DNA of 49,855 bases from Stemphylium vesicarium (taxonomy: Eukaryota > Ascomycota > Dothideomycetes > Pleosporales > Pleosporaceae). The translations under genes were made by a program, and so were the position numbers. This document shows, in pieces, positions 39,767-49,782 of the stretch (position 1 is its first letter; each line of letters opens with the position of its first letter). Location: NCBI GenBank assembly GCA_004380135.1, contig QXCR01000188.1, positions 1 through 49,855 of the forward strand. Direction: 5' to 3'. The notes below the pieces were generated by a model. The model was given only the letters and a program-made list of their open reading frames with translations. It did no database searches and was not told the origin of the DNA.

Positions 39767-42700
39767 GCTATGGGTGCGATGGCATATATCTCCTGTTGCT
39801 GGATTTGCAACACGTTTCATCTCCGTCGTTTCCTTGCCATTTCTAATAGGCCCAATTGTAAATATCCTACTTAATCTCCACTGTATCGATTCCCAGATCA
39901 CCCCGAACACATCACATTCCCTTTTCTTGAATACTATCTATTTTGCTTTGCTAATATACCAAGACTCACAGCAAGGTCGGCGTCCATGCAGGGATTTTCG
40001 CATCCCCACGTACCTACCTGAACTATACTTCTTACCCTGCTGCTGCGACACTACTGCGAAACGTACCGGGACGTGCCTTTCTTGGAGCTTGTTGTCTTCG
40101 AAGGGACAGCCCGCAGCACACCAGCCACAGATGCTGCTAGCTCATCCCACTTCCCGACTAATAGACAGTTGCTTTTTCTACGTCAGTGCTTGGATATCAG
40201 CACTTCTTTGAGATGCGGCTTTGCTGTGTGCACAGTCTACAACGCACTATTGGCCATAGCGGGTCGTCAATAAGCCTTGAGGGAGTGCTACGGGTCTACC
40301 CCACCAGATTTGTCCCGACCGCTGATCACACGCAAGGCCACCCATCCGTGTCAAGATGAATGCGACTGCCATGGGCGTCGCGCATTGACTCCCCCCAACG
40401 CTTCGCAACCTATCACTCCACACACGTGAGGCTCTGACGACCATTCGACCACACACGTGAGTGAGTCTCGCCAAACGGACACGGGCACGTGAGATACTCG
40501 CACGATGGGAATGATCAAGCAGACTCTAGAGAGCCGACCATATGCCATGTCATCGCCTTGCGCCGTCGGCTACGATGGTGCATATCGATTGACGCCAGCA
40601 CGAGCTTCTAGAAGCATCCCATTTCAAACTAGCTGCATTATGATGGCTGTCAACTATATCGCGCAGTTCGCGCGAGCCTTGCGCTGATTCGTCCTACTCG
40701 CTCTTGCAGGGAAAATTCTGTCTCCAACAATTGCGACCACTGGAGCTTCACATATAATCCTTCGGGGCCGCCCGATCAGGGGTAAGCCCAACCGCGTTAC
40801 ATCAATCTGAGCCAATTTGGAAACCTAACAATTCTGCATAGTCCATGGCATGTGCATCGCTTTACATTGTTTTCGTACGCGATCGTCTCTTGCGCGCCAC
40901 CCGGCGATAATTAAGCATGTGCATTGTTGCTACACATGCTAGAGCGTCGTCTCTACCTAAGTATGGGTTAGTCCTACAGCTGGTAGGCAAGTTGCTGTTG
41001 GCTTATCTTCGTCTGGCTAGCGACTAAGTGGCAGGAGTCATGGGTACAGTGTTCGTTCGCCTAGCCTTACTGATTCTAGTGTAGTCACCTGCCATCATCC
41101 CGCGCACCTTGCAATGTCAGTCTACACTGGGTTTCAGACCCTAGGAAGGCCAATCAACCCCTCGCCAACGACAGATTGCAGTTACTTATTCAAGTTGCTA
41201 CCAGGTCTGCGGACCTCAGAGCCTCAGTCGACCTGACGATCATCAATGGGTGCCTGACGCTTGCTTAGTGAAGCTACGTCTCGAGCTATCTTCAACTGTG
41301 TCGCAGTAACACGTGAGCTTCGTGCAGCATGTAGAGAGGTTTCGACATATTGTTTCGGACAGTTGCATACTCGCTAACATGCGCCAGCTCCCAAAGGATG
41401 CCGAGTCCACGATCTTTCACTCCGAAACCCAGAAAGCGGCGGTTCTGCGGTTCATTCGGGACAGCCCGGAGTTCTATCCATACCGTAGAAGTTTACCAAC
41501 AGCTTGCACCGACCCAGTTTTTTTCGACGCTATCTTCGAAGTCCCCAACATCACGGAGACGGGCGAGCGCCTAGCTCCCTTGGAACAAGTAAACCTTTGC
41601 TGATCATGATCATGCACAAACAATGAGCATGTGTCTGTTACCTGCGCTACACCATTTCGCATCTCAAGGTGGGCCATGGACGGCACCGCGGCAATAACGG
41701 TATAGCGACTCTGCAGTGATCATCGATGGCTTGCAATATCTCGCTAGGATCATGTTTCGTACGTGATCCAAGATGGCAGGTGCTTGCGTGCTGGAGCATG
41801 TGCGGGAGGTTATGAGACTGTACCAAAAATCAGATAGCAGACATGGCGCCCTCCGTCGCTTTAATCAAGCCGTTGTCACAAGCAGACCCCTTCAACGCTT
41901 GACGCATCAGAGACTTCAGGGTTCTTGACAGCCTCTCACTCTGGTAGCATGGACTGTCTTATCCACATGTAAGTGAGTGTCAAACCTTGATAGGGCCGCA
42001 GACCCCGCATTGAACTAAAGTAATCGCCCTAAGGACGTCCTTGGTCTCAGCACTAACGCATCACTTTTCTGTTCCGTGAATTGTGCCGCTGTCTGCAATA
42101 CCGTCCCGCACACATCGGAAGGATTCCACTAGCCATACATCACCCGCAGCGCATCGAAAAGGATCACATGTATCATGGGTGGAATCGGCAGCGCCGATGA
42201 TGTAGACAGTGATAAATACAAATGTTTTCGATGCGGAAGACCGATGAAGTCACCCGTTCATCAGGACCCTCGAAATTCCGACTCACCCTAGAATCCCTGT
42301 GGTCAAGAGGCCAGGCGATGATCATATATTGCAACAGTTGCATCGGCACAACGCGTAATACGAGATTCTCAACCAACAGCGGGGCTCATGCAAACGTCCA
42401 TGCACTGTGCTTGCCCAGAACAAAGATGAACGCAGTATGACGGCGCGCTTCGTTCGAGGGCTGGCTTGTTCCTGCACTACGGCCGCAGCAGACATGAGGT
42501 GCCGCAGAAATGTCGCATGTGAAGTTTGCGCTAACAGACGTCAATCACAAAGGTTGCATGCGCACGGCTAGGAGCGTGGGATATGCCCTGTTGAGTGGCT
42601 CGCTGTCGGGCACGCCACAGCCTCGACCGCTATGCTAATCACTAATTTTGCGCATGCTATTTTACACGTGAACGAGTGGGTTGCTAAAGCCGAGGGGGCC

Positions 42701-43024
42701 TTACATGCTTCTAATGGCTTCGGTATGCGGCGGGAACAACGGTCCATCTGTTCCAACGGGTGCAACCGCGGTCGTTGCAACAAGCACATGGGAGTGCATG
42801 ATAGTAGATGGCATCGGCCCCTGTGTAGACCATCACCAAGTCTTCTACAACTGCAGTCCATGTCTCACAGCGAAGCAGCGCGGAAAGGGAAAATAGCCGA
42901 GGTACCTAGGCTAGCAGCAAACCTTCTATCACGGAAGAACTCGAACGTGTAACAGCCATCACAGCCAAACACCAAGATCAACTACCACGCCCCACAAACT
43001 TTCGGAGCGACAACAATCCACATC
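39767..43024. other. Gene-poor stretch, 3.3 kb
   Basis: The longest stretch without a convincing gene. No transposase, reverse transcriptase, terminal repeats or tRNA recognised. Composition is mixed, not strongly AT-rich. One coding-like island lies at 41380-41593. Confidence 0.5.
41380..41593 (+). other. Coding-like island, possible orphan exon
   Basis: From an ATG at 41380 a frame of about 70 residues (MRQLPKDAESTIFHSETQKA..., ending ...TETGERLAPLEQ) has good amino-acid composition and runs to a donor-like AAGTAAAC. No next exon, homologue or start context could be secured. It may be a remnant of a lost gene. Confidence 0.2.
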
Positions 43025-44447
43025 ATGATAGAAGTCATTTACATTGTCCGGCACGCAGTACGTATGAAGTTTCATCTCCGTCTGCAAATCCGCTCGTAGC
43101 CCAATGATGACCTCCGATGCCTCCACAGATCATCTGAGGAAACTGTTCCGTTTCCGGCAGCCACCAGAACGCCTCGTCCGTTGCTGCATTATTTCCGTGT
43201 CTATTTCGCTTCTCTACACCTTCGCGCGTATCACATGAAACGCCATTTCCTCCTAGTGCTCCGCCTCCGCATTACGCATCATCTTACTTTTCTCCACATG
43301 CAACTACCCTGATCCCTTTTGATGACATGTCTTCTAACAATGCATGCGCTGCATCTAGTTCCGGGCGAACTGGTCGGTGGATCCTCAAACAGGTGTCTAC
43401 ACCGCGTCGATGGCGCAGACGCCGACTGGCATACCCACCGATCCGCCTCTGGTGTCCAAGGGGGTGGAGCAGAGTAAAGAGTTGGCGGAGTATCTTGCCA
43501 AGATCGAGCCGCCAGTGGACAGGATCTATTCCAGTCCGTTTTACCGGTGTCTGCAGACGTTGAAACCGTTTAGTGACAAGTTCTTTGAGGACGGCAAGGG
43601 GAAGGGGAAGATTAGGATCGATCGGGGAATTGGGTATGTGCTGGTAGAAGATGTGGGTGCAAACCATGAGCAGCCGGAGGTACTAACACGATCGTTTGCA
43701 GCGAATTCTTCGGACGCGCTCATTTCGAACATCCCACGCCACCACATCTTGAACTCCTAACACCGCACTTCCAAAACCTGGACAATGAGTATGTTTCAAT
43801 ACACATGCCAGGTTCCCACGGCGAGATGATAGTAGAGCTGCACGAGCGCGTAAGAAAAGCATTAGACCACATCGTCACAACCCTCGATAAGGATCCCGAA
43901 CAGCCAAGAAGCGTCCTCATATGCACACATGCTGCGACCATGATAGCAGCTGGCCGAGTTCTGACAGGACGGATGCCGGAGAACCCCGATGAAGAGGACT
44001 TTCGTTGCTACACGGCTGGCTTGTCCAAGTTTGTGCGCCGATCGCCGGATCCTGAAAAGGGTGTCGCTGGGAATTGGGAGTGCGAGCTGAATTCCGAAAC
44101 TTCGTATCTATCCGGTGGTGCGGAGAGAGGCTGGTGAGTGGGCTTTTCTTCTTTCCCATTGGTGTGGTGGTGCTGCGTCGCAGCATGATATATGGTCTCC
44201 CCATATCATCGCAGGGATTCATATGAGTCTGAGCCAATGCCTTCTCGGTGGGGATATCATGGTCACCTCTCAGCGCTTCTTTGTCAACTCCTTCCAGGGC
44301 CTCACCTTTATTTGTTCTAGCAGCCATATCGTCACACGATCGTTCGCATGGCTAATCGAGTGTGTGAACAGGCATTTCAACGGCGAGGAGAGCTTTGTAG
44401 ATTTCTCAGACACTGGTATTAAAGGCGATGGGGACTCGAAGCTATGA
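43025..44447 (+). CDS. TFC7: TFIIIC subunit 7-like protein, histidine-phosphatase (phosphoglycerate mutase) fold
   Basis: Resembles the fungal tau55/Tfc7 type: a histidine-phosphatase domain tied to RNA polymerase III factor TFIIIC (family knowledge). Four exons, 43025-43057, 43359-43633, 43702-44133 and 44372-44447, give 271 residues. Seen: MIEVIYIVRHAFRANWSVDP, with RHA where active phosphatases have RHG, DRIYSSPFYRCLQTLKPF, GEFFGRAHFEHPTPP, SHGEMIVELHERV, VLICTHAATMIAAGRVLTG with the second His, GLSKFVRR, and SGGAERGWHFNGEESF formed across the last splice. Introns 1 (301 bases) and 3 (238 bases) are far longer than the usual 50 of this genome. A plain phosphoglycerate-mutase-family enzyme is the alternative. 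Confidence 0.85.
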
Positions 44448-45317
44448 TCGATGGCAGAGAAAGGTGGCAGCGACAGCACGATCCGTCGACGAAGCGATAG
44501 GAACTGCAAGCAGGGGACACATGGCACAACACGTCTCCGAACATCTTTTCATCGATACCACACACAATTAGAAAGGAATAAACAAACAAACTAGACTTCG
44601 ACAACAATGCACTCCCCAGCCAACTTTACCGCCCCAAACCCTTACCCTTGCCCAGCCCAGCCCAGCCCAAGCAAACCCCACAACACCAACATCCCTACCG
44701 CAACTCACGTTCGCCTAGTACAACGGGAGATCTAATCGGTGACCCACCAAAGGAAGCAAAAAGAATTCCGACCGCGCAAATCCCTCTCGAACCCAGGGTT
44801 GAGTTCGGGTACGGCAGCGTGGCATGTTTTGAACCCAGATGTGAGTTCGCCGCGCGCCTAAAAAAGTCAGGGTCGCGTTCCGTCGCGGTTCGGCATCATG
44901 GCCCCGCTTCCCTGGTACGTACCGCTGCCGGCAGCCGTTGGCTATGCTGAGGGGTTTAAGATGCGGCTGGTGTCTGGGAATTTAATGCGATCATATGAGA
45001 TGTTCGACGGTGTTCTGAGCAGGTGTGAAAAGTGGGGGGATGAAGGAAGTTACATTCGGACGGGTGGAAGGAAAGAGAGACGGGCAATGACGATTGCGAT
45101 TACTGTTGCGCTTGAAGTAGCGAGAGGGGAAATACTGTGGGATATAGTCAGCGACAACAGGGTATTGCTATTATATGCATGCTCAATACTCGGCATCTCA
45201 ACCTCGTTCTACCTATCGAATCTCGAAGCAGCGGCGCCTGGAACCCGTACTGCCCTCATACCTCACACCTCCATCACCTAATTCATCATACGTCTACGCG
45301 ACAGTCTTTCCCTCACG
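44448..45317. other. Intergenic, 870 bases
   Basis: Between the TFC7-like gene and the tautomerase remnant. An open frame at 44898-45281 plus (MAPLPWYVPLPAAVGYAEGF...) starts with ATG and has a donor-like GTACGT after codon 6, but shows no family features; not called. Confidence 0.35.
44651..44669 (+). repeat. (CCCAG)n simple repeat
   Basis: CCCAGCCCAGCCCAGCCCA, nearly four units of a pentanucleotide repeat in non-coding DNA. Confidence 0.85.
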
Positions 45318-45938
45318 ATGCCTCACCACGAAATCCACCACAGCTGCGAGCTCAAAACCGCACAATACCAGCGCCTGACGGAGCTGATTACCAACCTACA
45401 AAGCACACTCTTCGCCGCGCCCACATGCTTCGTTAACGTAACCTTCCACTGCGCACACAACTGTTACGGTAAAGACCGGATCAGTATGACCAAAAAATAC
45501 CAAGACTCGTACGCGCAATACATGGCCGTCGGCGGCAGGCGCGTCTGGACGAATTACATCATCGGCCATTTATGACCGCGCGCTGCATCTCCCGAACATG
45601 AAGCTAAACTGGAAGCTCTGATCAAAGGCATAACGAGGGCTTGGAACACAAGTGCGAGGCCATCATTAGGCCTTCAGAGCTTGGTTACAACGCCTAGTGC
45701 GAAGTGTATACGGAAGAACGAGGTGGTTTGGAATGCCGCGGATCCAGATGCGCCTGGGAGGTTGGATGACCCGAGGGCGTTGCACAATGTTTTCATCATG
45801 GAGGATATTATCGCGGGCATGGAGCAGGGGTTCATGTTGCTGCGAGCTTGGCAGGATAGCCAGTGGGTGGAGAAGAATCTCGAGAAGATAAAGAGGAGGT
45901 CTTTTTCTCGGAGATGTGGTCTCTGCTGCAAGCAGTGA
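45318..45938 (+). pseudogene. Tautomerase (cis-3-chloroacrylate-dehalogenase-like), broken by one stop
   Basis: Reads as one frame from ATG 45318 except for an in-frame TGA at 45573-45575. The start MPHHEIHHSCEL gives the Pro-1 nucleophile of the tautomerase superfamily after Met removal. AAPTCFVNVTFH, VGGRRVWTNYIIGHL, then after the stop PRAASPEHEAKLEALIKGIT, LHNVFIMEDIIAGMEQGFML and WVEKNLEKIKRR follow the order of fungal Tautomerase_3 proteins. The codon at the stop would fit CGA (Arg), a single C-to-T change. The last residues run straight into sequence of the protease-like family, so the natural 3' end seems lost. Confidence 0.65.
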
Positions 45939-46467
45939 ACTAGGGCCAAGCTGACTGGTTGTTGATCTGGTCCTTCTTGAGGTGTGTGGGGGCTACACGA
46001 CATCGGATGTCCCACCGTCACCTGAACGCCGTTTCAGGAACACGAAGACCTCTAGGAGCGGCGCGCCGAAGACAGTTCAGCAAGCAAGACAGTTCATGGC
46101 TGATGACGAAACTCAGTACGACCTCAACTATCAACACTTTGCGCTGGATTCTGACCTGGTACACAACGGACGCTCTCCATGGGACAACTATAGAGGCGAG
46201 AATCGGAAGAAACACATCCCAGAGATGATCAAATTGGGAAATCTTCCAAAGAAATTACCATCCGAGCCATTCAACCACTGCGGCTACTTTCGAGAGTGGA
46301 TCGCGGAGTTTTCCTCGAAGACACCAAAGACCGAAGTGACTCAGCCCGACGGCAAGAAGAAAACAGTAGTCCAGTCCAAGGCATTGAGCACCAGAGAGAT
46401 CGAAGACAGTATAGCTGCGGTCGTGCGTGTTGTGAACCTTTGTAACCACATGACTAGAGTCACATGA
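45895..46467 (+). pseudogene. Ulp1/C48-like unit C, 3' fragment
   Basis: Begins abruptly inside the tautomerase end with VFFSEMWSLLQAVN, an in-frame TAG (45941-45943), then GQADWLLIWSFLRC, nearly identical to EADWLLIWSLLCC of unit D. A frameshift follows in a G5 run near 45990 (into GYTTSDVPPSPERRF), after which a 149-codon frame continues: MADDETQYDLNYQHF, LPSEPFNHCGYFREWIAEF, and REIEDSIAAVVRVVN, matching FNACQHLRAEL and SIAAVVRAIN of the 34 kb unit. It has no complete protease-like domain of its own; it is the tail of one module and the linker to the next. Confidence 0.55.
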
Positions 46468-46537
46468 TGTTCTATTGTAGCAGGCACTGCCCGGTGGGCA
46501 AGTGCACTTACCTCTGAGCTGAGAGCTCCTCTACACG

Positions 46538-47277
46538 AACATCACGACACGACAACAGATAGCAATACAATTGTTGATCTGCAGCCTCCAACCCGACACT
46601 GCGCACGCAGTTACAACCTTCGCCGCCCACCTGGTGCTGGCTTCACCACGGGATGGGGCGAAACCGATATCGAATCGTCCATCGACGCCATCGGAGATTT
46701 GGTCGCAGTGCACGAGTTCGAGATAATGAATAGGTAAAATGTTTTCCTTCTGTTGCAGAACCCGACTGCCGACAATCGCTCCGCTACAGTGATTGATTCT
46801 GCTTCTTGGGTAATGGGCAAAGATAAGCGAATGAAAGCCCATGAATTGCTCAACGGTCAGTTAGCGGAGGCAAGCTCGTTGCGATGGGTGTTCGGCCCCC
46901 TTCAGATGGGGCCAGATGATAGCGGCTATTTTGTTATCCTGAATGCTTGGAGCATCATTTTGGGACTGCCAATTTGCTTGGAAAGTTTCCGTCCGACAGC
47001 CGACTTCATCCTCGACACATACCACGTCATCTGGGCTGCGACGAGGGGTGAGGCAGACTGGTTGCTCATTTGGTCCCTCCTTTGTTGTTACGGCTACGTA
47101 GAATCGGAGTAGATACCGGAGCGGAGCCGAAGATTTCCCAGGGCAATACCTGCTAGCAGTCACGAGGATTACGAGGCGGAGATGAAAGAGGGAAGAGTTC
47201 AATTGAGTCCAGTAGCCGTACCCAGCACCTATGAGCATCTACCGGCCACCTCATACCTGAGACATGACAGTGCCTTT
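46538..47277 (+). pseudogene. Ulp1/C48-like unit D
   Basis: Disrupted. An upstream frame has ETDIESSIDAIGDLVAVHEF, like the SIAAVVR block of other units, and stops at about 46738. The main frame from 46753 carries SATVIDSASWVMGKDKR (VID strand), LQMGPDDSGYFVILNAWSIILGLP (LNAW at 46939-46950, Ser at the Cys position) and EADWLLIWSLLCCYGYVESE, then an in-frame TAG (47110-47112). Past the stop the frame continues IPERSRRFPRAIPASSHEDY, matching the PEDRRFAR of unit E, until a second TAG at 47275-47277. Best read as a remnant. Confidence 0.55.
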
Positions 47278-47335
47278 CATTAGGATGGTTTTGACGAAGG
47301 GGATAGTTTAGTCCGTATTCCTGCATTGCAGAATC

Positions 47336-48604
47336 ATGGGCTTTTCCAGCCGACGTTTGACTCGCGACCAAGTCAGAGCCCGACACTCAAAGTTGATAAA
47401 AAAGCTCAGCTCTGGTAAAACGGGGTCTTCGGGGTCAAATGGTATACCAGAAGGTGACGGAACTAGAGACGGTAATGCACGAGGCGGCAATGCTACAGGT
47501 GGCAATGCAGGCAACAGTAATGCGGGAGGCGGCAATACAGGCGGGTAGTCAAGCCAAGGTAGCAAGCCCGACGATCCCGCCTCCACGAAACCACCACCCA
47601 GGAAGCTCAAACCATGCGAACATCTGCGCGCAGAACTAGAAAGACTACTAGCCGACGAAACGACAGCAGAAGAGCTAAACGCATCCCTGGCACAAGACAA
47701 AGCCAGCACAGAAATCGGAATTTGGCTCGGAGATGGAGAGACTTCCCTGGCAATCCTCCCCGTCCTCCTAGCCGTCACCGACATGCAGAAAATAGAACAA
47801 GGGTTCAGCATGATGCAGCAGGCCATTGTTCAGATGTGCCAAGCAACCGATCAAAGCTTTCTGGCACAATTTAAGAATAAAGCTGTTCGTCCTGGTCGAC
47901 CTTGCATGTTTCCTGTTCATATGGAAAAGCACTTTGTGCTGGTGGTTGCCCAGCTTGATGAGCGCGGCCGACCCACCATCTCTGTGCTTGATGCGCGGCC
48001 GTTCCATTACGACCAAGACAACCGCGAAAATTTGTTTCAGATGGCTTGGCGTGTCTTGCGCAGTACATCGCAGTGGCGAGGCTTCTTCCCGAATGAAGCT
48101 GCGTTTGACAAGGTGAAGCCTACCTCTGCAACCTGGGTCAAGAGTGCTATACAGTCAGGCGCAAACGGACGTGGTTTTTTAACTATACTCAATGCTTGGA
48201 GCCTGGCATTGGGGTTGAAGATTAATTCGGATTGCGTACTTCGATGGACTGATTCTTTCTTCCAAGAGCTGCAGGATATCGTGCATCTTGCACGCCTTGG
48301 AAGAGTGAACTGGAGGCTTATTTTCACTTTCTTGCGATGCTATAGTTCTATTTTGGGCGGTGTTGTGCCAGAGGACAGACGGTTCGCCCGAACGGTAGAT
48401 ACACGGAACGAAGACACTGTCAATGAGCGGCTCAGCGACCTCGCTCAGGAGGACGATCTTCATCGGCTGGCCAACAGCCCTAAATCAGAAGCCTTGGAGC
48501 GGATACGAGATGCGAGCAGGATACTGGGTCTCAATGGAAGGCCCCATAATGAACCCAACGCGTTCCCCTGTGGTAACTGGAGTGTAGACACGAAGGTTTT
48601 TTAA
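47336..48604 (+). pseudogene. Ulp1/C48-like unit E, most complete copy, one in-frame stop
   Basis: One frame of 422 codons with a single TAG at 47546-47548. N-terminal basic stretch and Gly/Asn-rich repeats (GGNATGGNAGNSNAGGGNTGG), then after the stop KPCEHLRAELERLLADE, IEQGFSMMQQAIVQMCQ, and a protease-like domain: HFVLVVAQLDERGRPTISVL plus DARPFHYD (His and Asp strands), a helix, NGRGFLTILNAWSLALGL (LNAW at about 48188-48199; Arg where Cys is expected), WRLIFTFLRCYSS and PEDRRFARTVDTRNED. A shorter protein from ATG 47783 (273 residues, to TAA 48604) would be intact and would still contain the whole protease-like domain, so expression of a shorter product is possible. Confidence 0.6.
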
Positions 48605-48615
48605 GGCCTGAACTT

Positions 48616-49782
48616 TAACGTATCGGGAAGCTCAACATCGATCAGGATGAGGCAGGACTGGTGAAAGAGGCGGAGAAGAGTAAGAGACATGAATTCCAAG
48701 TATTCTTCAATAGCCTTCTAAAGCGACCGCTTGTTGAATGGTCGCGCGAGGAACTCGTACAGAGGTTCAAGACCCACTTTACAGGCTACCATGCTGGGTT
48801 TGACTTCCACGTTGAACGCTATGCAAAGGAATGGTGCCTAAGCACTATTGAATCATACACTCAGCTAATGGCAACACCCAACCTGCGGAAGCCGTTTGGA
48901 ACTACCGGTATCCAAAGCTCCGAGGAACTTGGTGGAAGGCCAAGGTAGAATTCGAAGTCCGAATGGAAACGCGCACTAGAGGACTCCGAGGTAAACCTTG
49001 CCATCGCATCGGTCCTAGAGGCTATCGACAACCTGCAATCGGAGATGCATGCGAAAATACGTTCTTCGCATAGCTTTGCTGGAGGATTCGCCTTGACAAC
49101 CAGCCAGAACATCAAATTCACGATACATCCAGACACTGGAGATAATAATGGTTGGACGGTAATTTCATGACCACGCAGAGCATGGCTGCTACCTGTGGTT
49201 GTGGGTGAAAATGTGCTCATACAAGTGCTGGAGAATTGGACCCTGAAGAACGAAATCGAATGGAACAAGCGCTCTGTTCCAAGAGGCGGACCCAATGGTC
49301 CTTCTGCCCACACACTCCTTGCACTGGTGCAAGAAGCGGTCAACGACGAAGGAGACGATAGGCCCGGCGAAACCCACTTCGAAACCCACTTCGAAATTCA
49401 CTTTTTCGATAGTAAGCTCAGTGTCCTTGGAGGCGTACACGAGGGCCTGAAGGAATGCATCGAGCTTTCAGCTCGCTGCCTTCAGTGGTCGACCCATCGC
49501 AGTGCATTCCGCGAAGTTGAATTCGCCCATGTGGTGCGCACTAGAGATGCTCTTCCACAGCAGGCTAAATGGGGATGGCAATGTGGTCACCACGCAGTAG
49601 ACTGGCAAATGGGTCGGGGTTGGGCCAGGGCTGGGCCAGGGTTGGGTCGCCTAGATCGGAATCGTCATTTCACTTGCTTTGTAGACTTGTTTTTGCTACG
49701 CTTCTGTGCCAAGCGTGATGAATGGCGGGGAGAGAATGTGGGAGTTGTTGAGCGTACGCATAGAGTGAAAGTTGAGGATTGA
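48616..49782 (+). pseudogene. Ulp1/C48-like unit F with retained Cys site, disrupted
   Basis: First frame (no ATG; about 48616-48948): RPLVEWSREELVQRFKTHF, GFDFHVERYAKEWC, ended by TAG at 48946-48948. The same frame reads on (SKSEWKRALEDSEVNLAIASVLEAI..., like the SIAAVV block) to TGA at 49168. Another frame from 49170 to 49782 has WLLPVVVGENVLIQVLENW, FEIHFFDSKLSVLGG, FREVEFAHVVRTRDALPQQ and KWGWQCGHHAVDW. The last is the Gln...Cys-Gly-His-His pattern of Ulp1 proteases (Cys codon 49582-49584), absent from the other units. Here, though, LNAW is degraded to DWQMG. Two or more frame breaks make a working gene unlikely. Confidence 0.5.

Noticed and set aside
39767..43024. Possible transposon or large mobile element in the gene-poor stretch
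   Set aside because: I found no transposase, reverse transcriptase, tyrosine recombinase, terminal inverted repeats or target duplications.
44898..45281. Open frame starting MAPLPWYVPLPAAV
   Set aside because: ATG and composition are acceptable, but there is no family similarity, no supporting splice structure and no clear neighbour logic.
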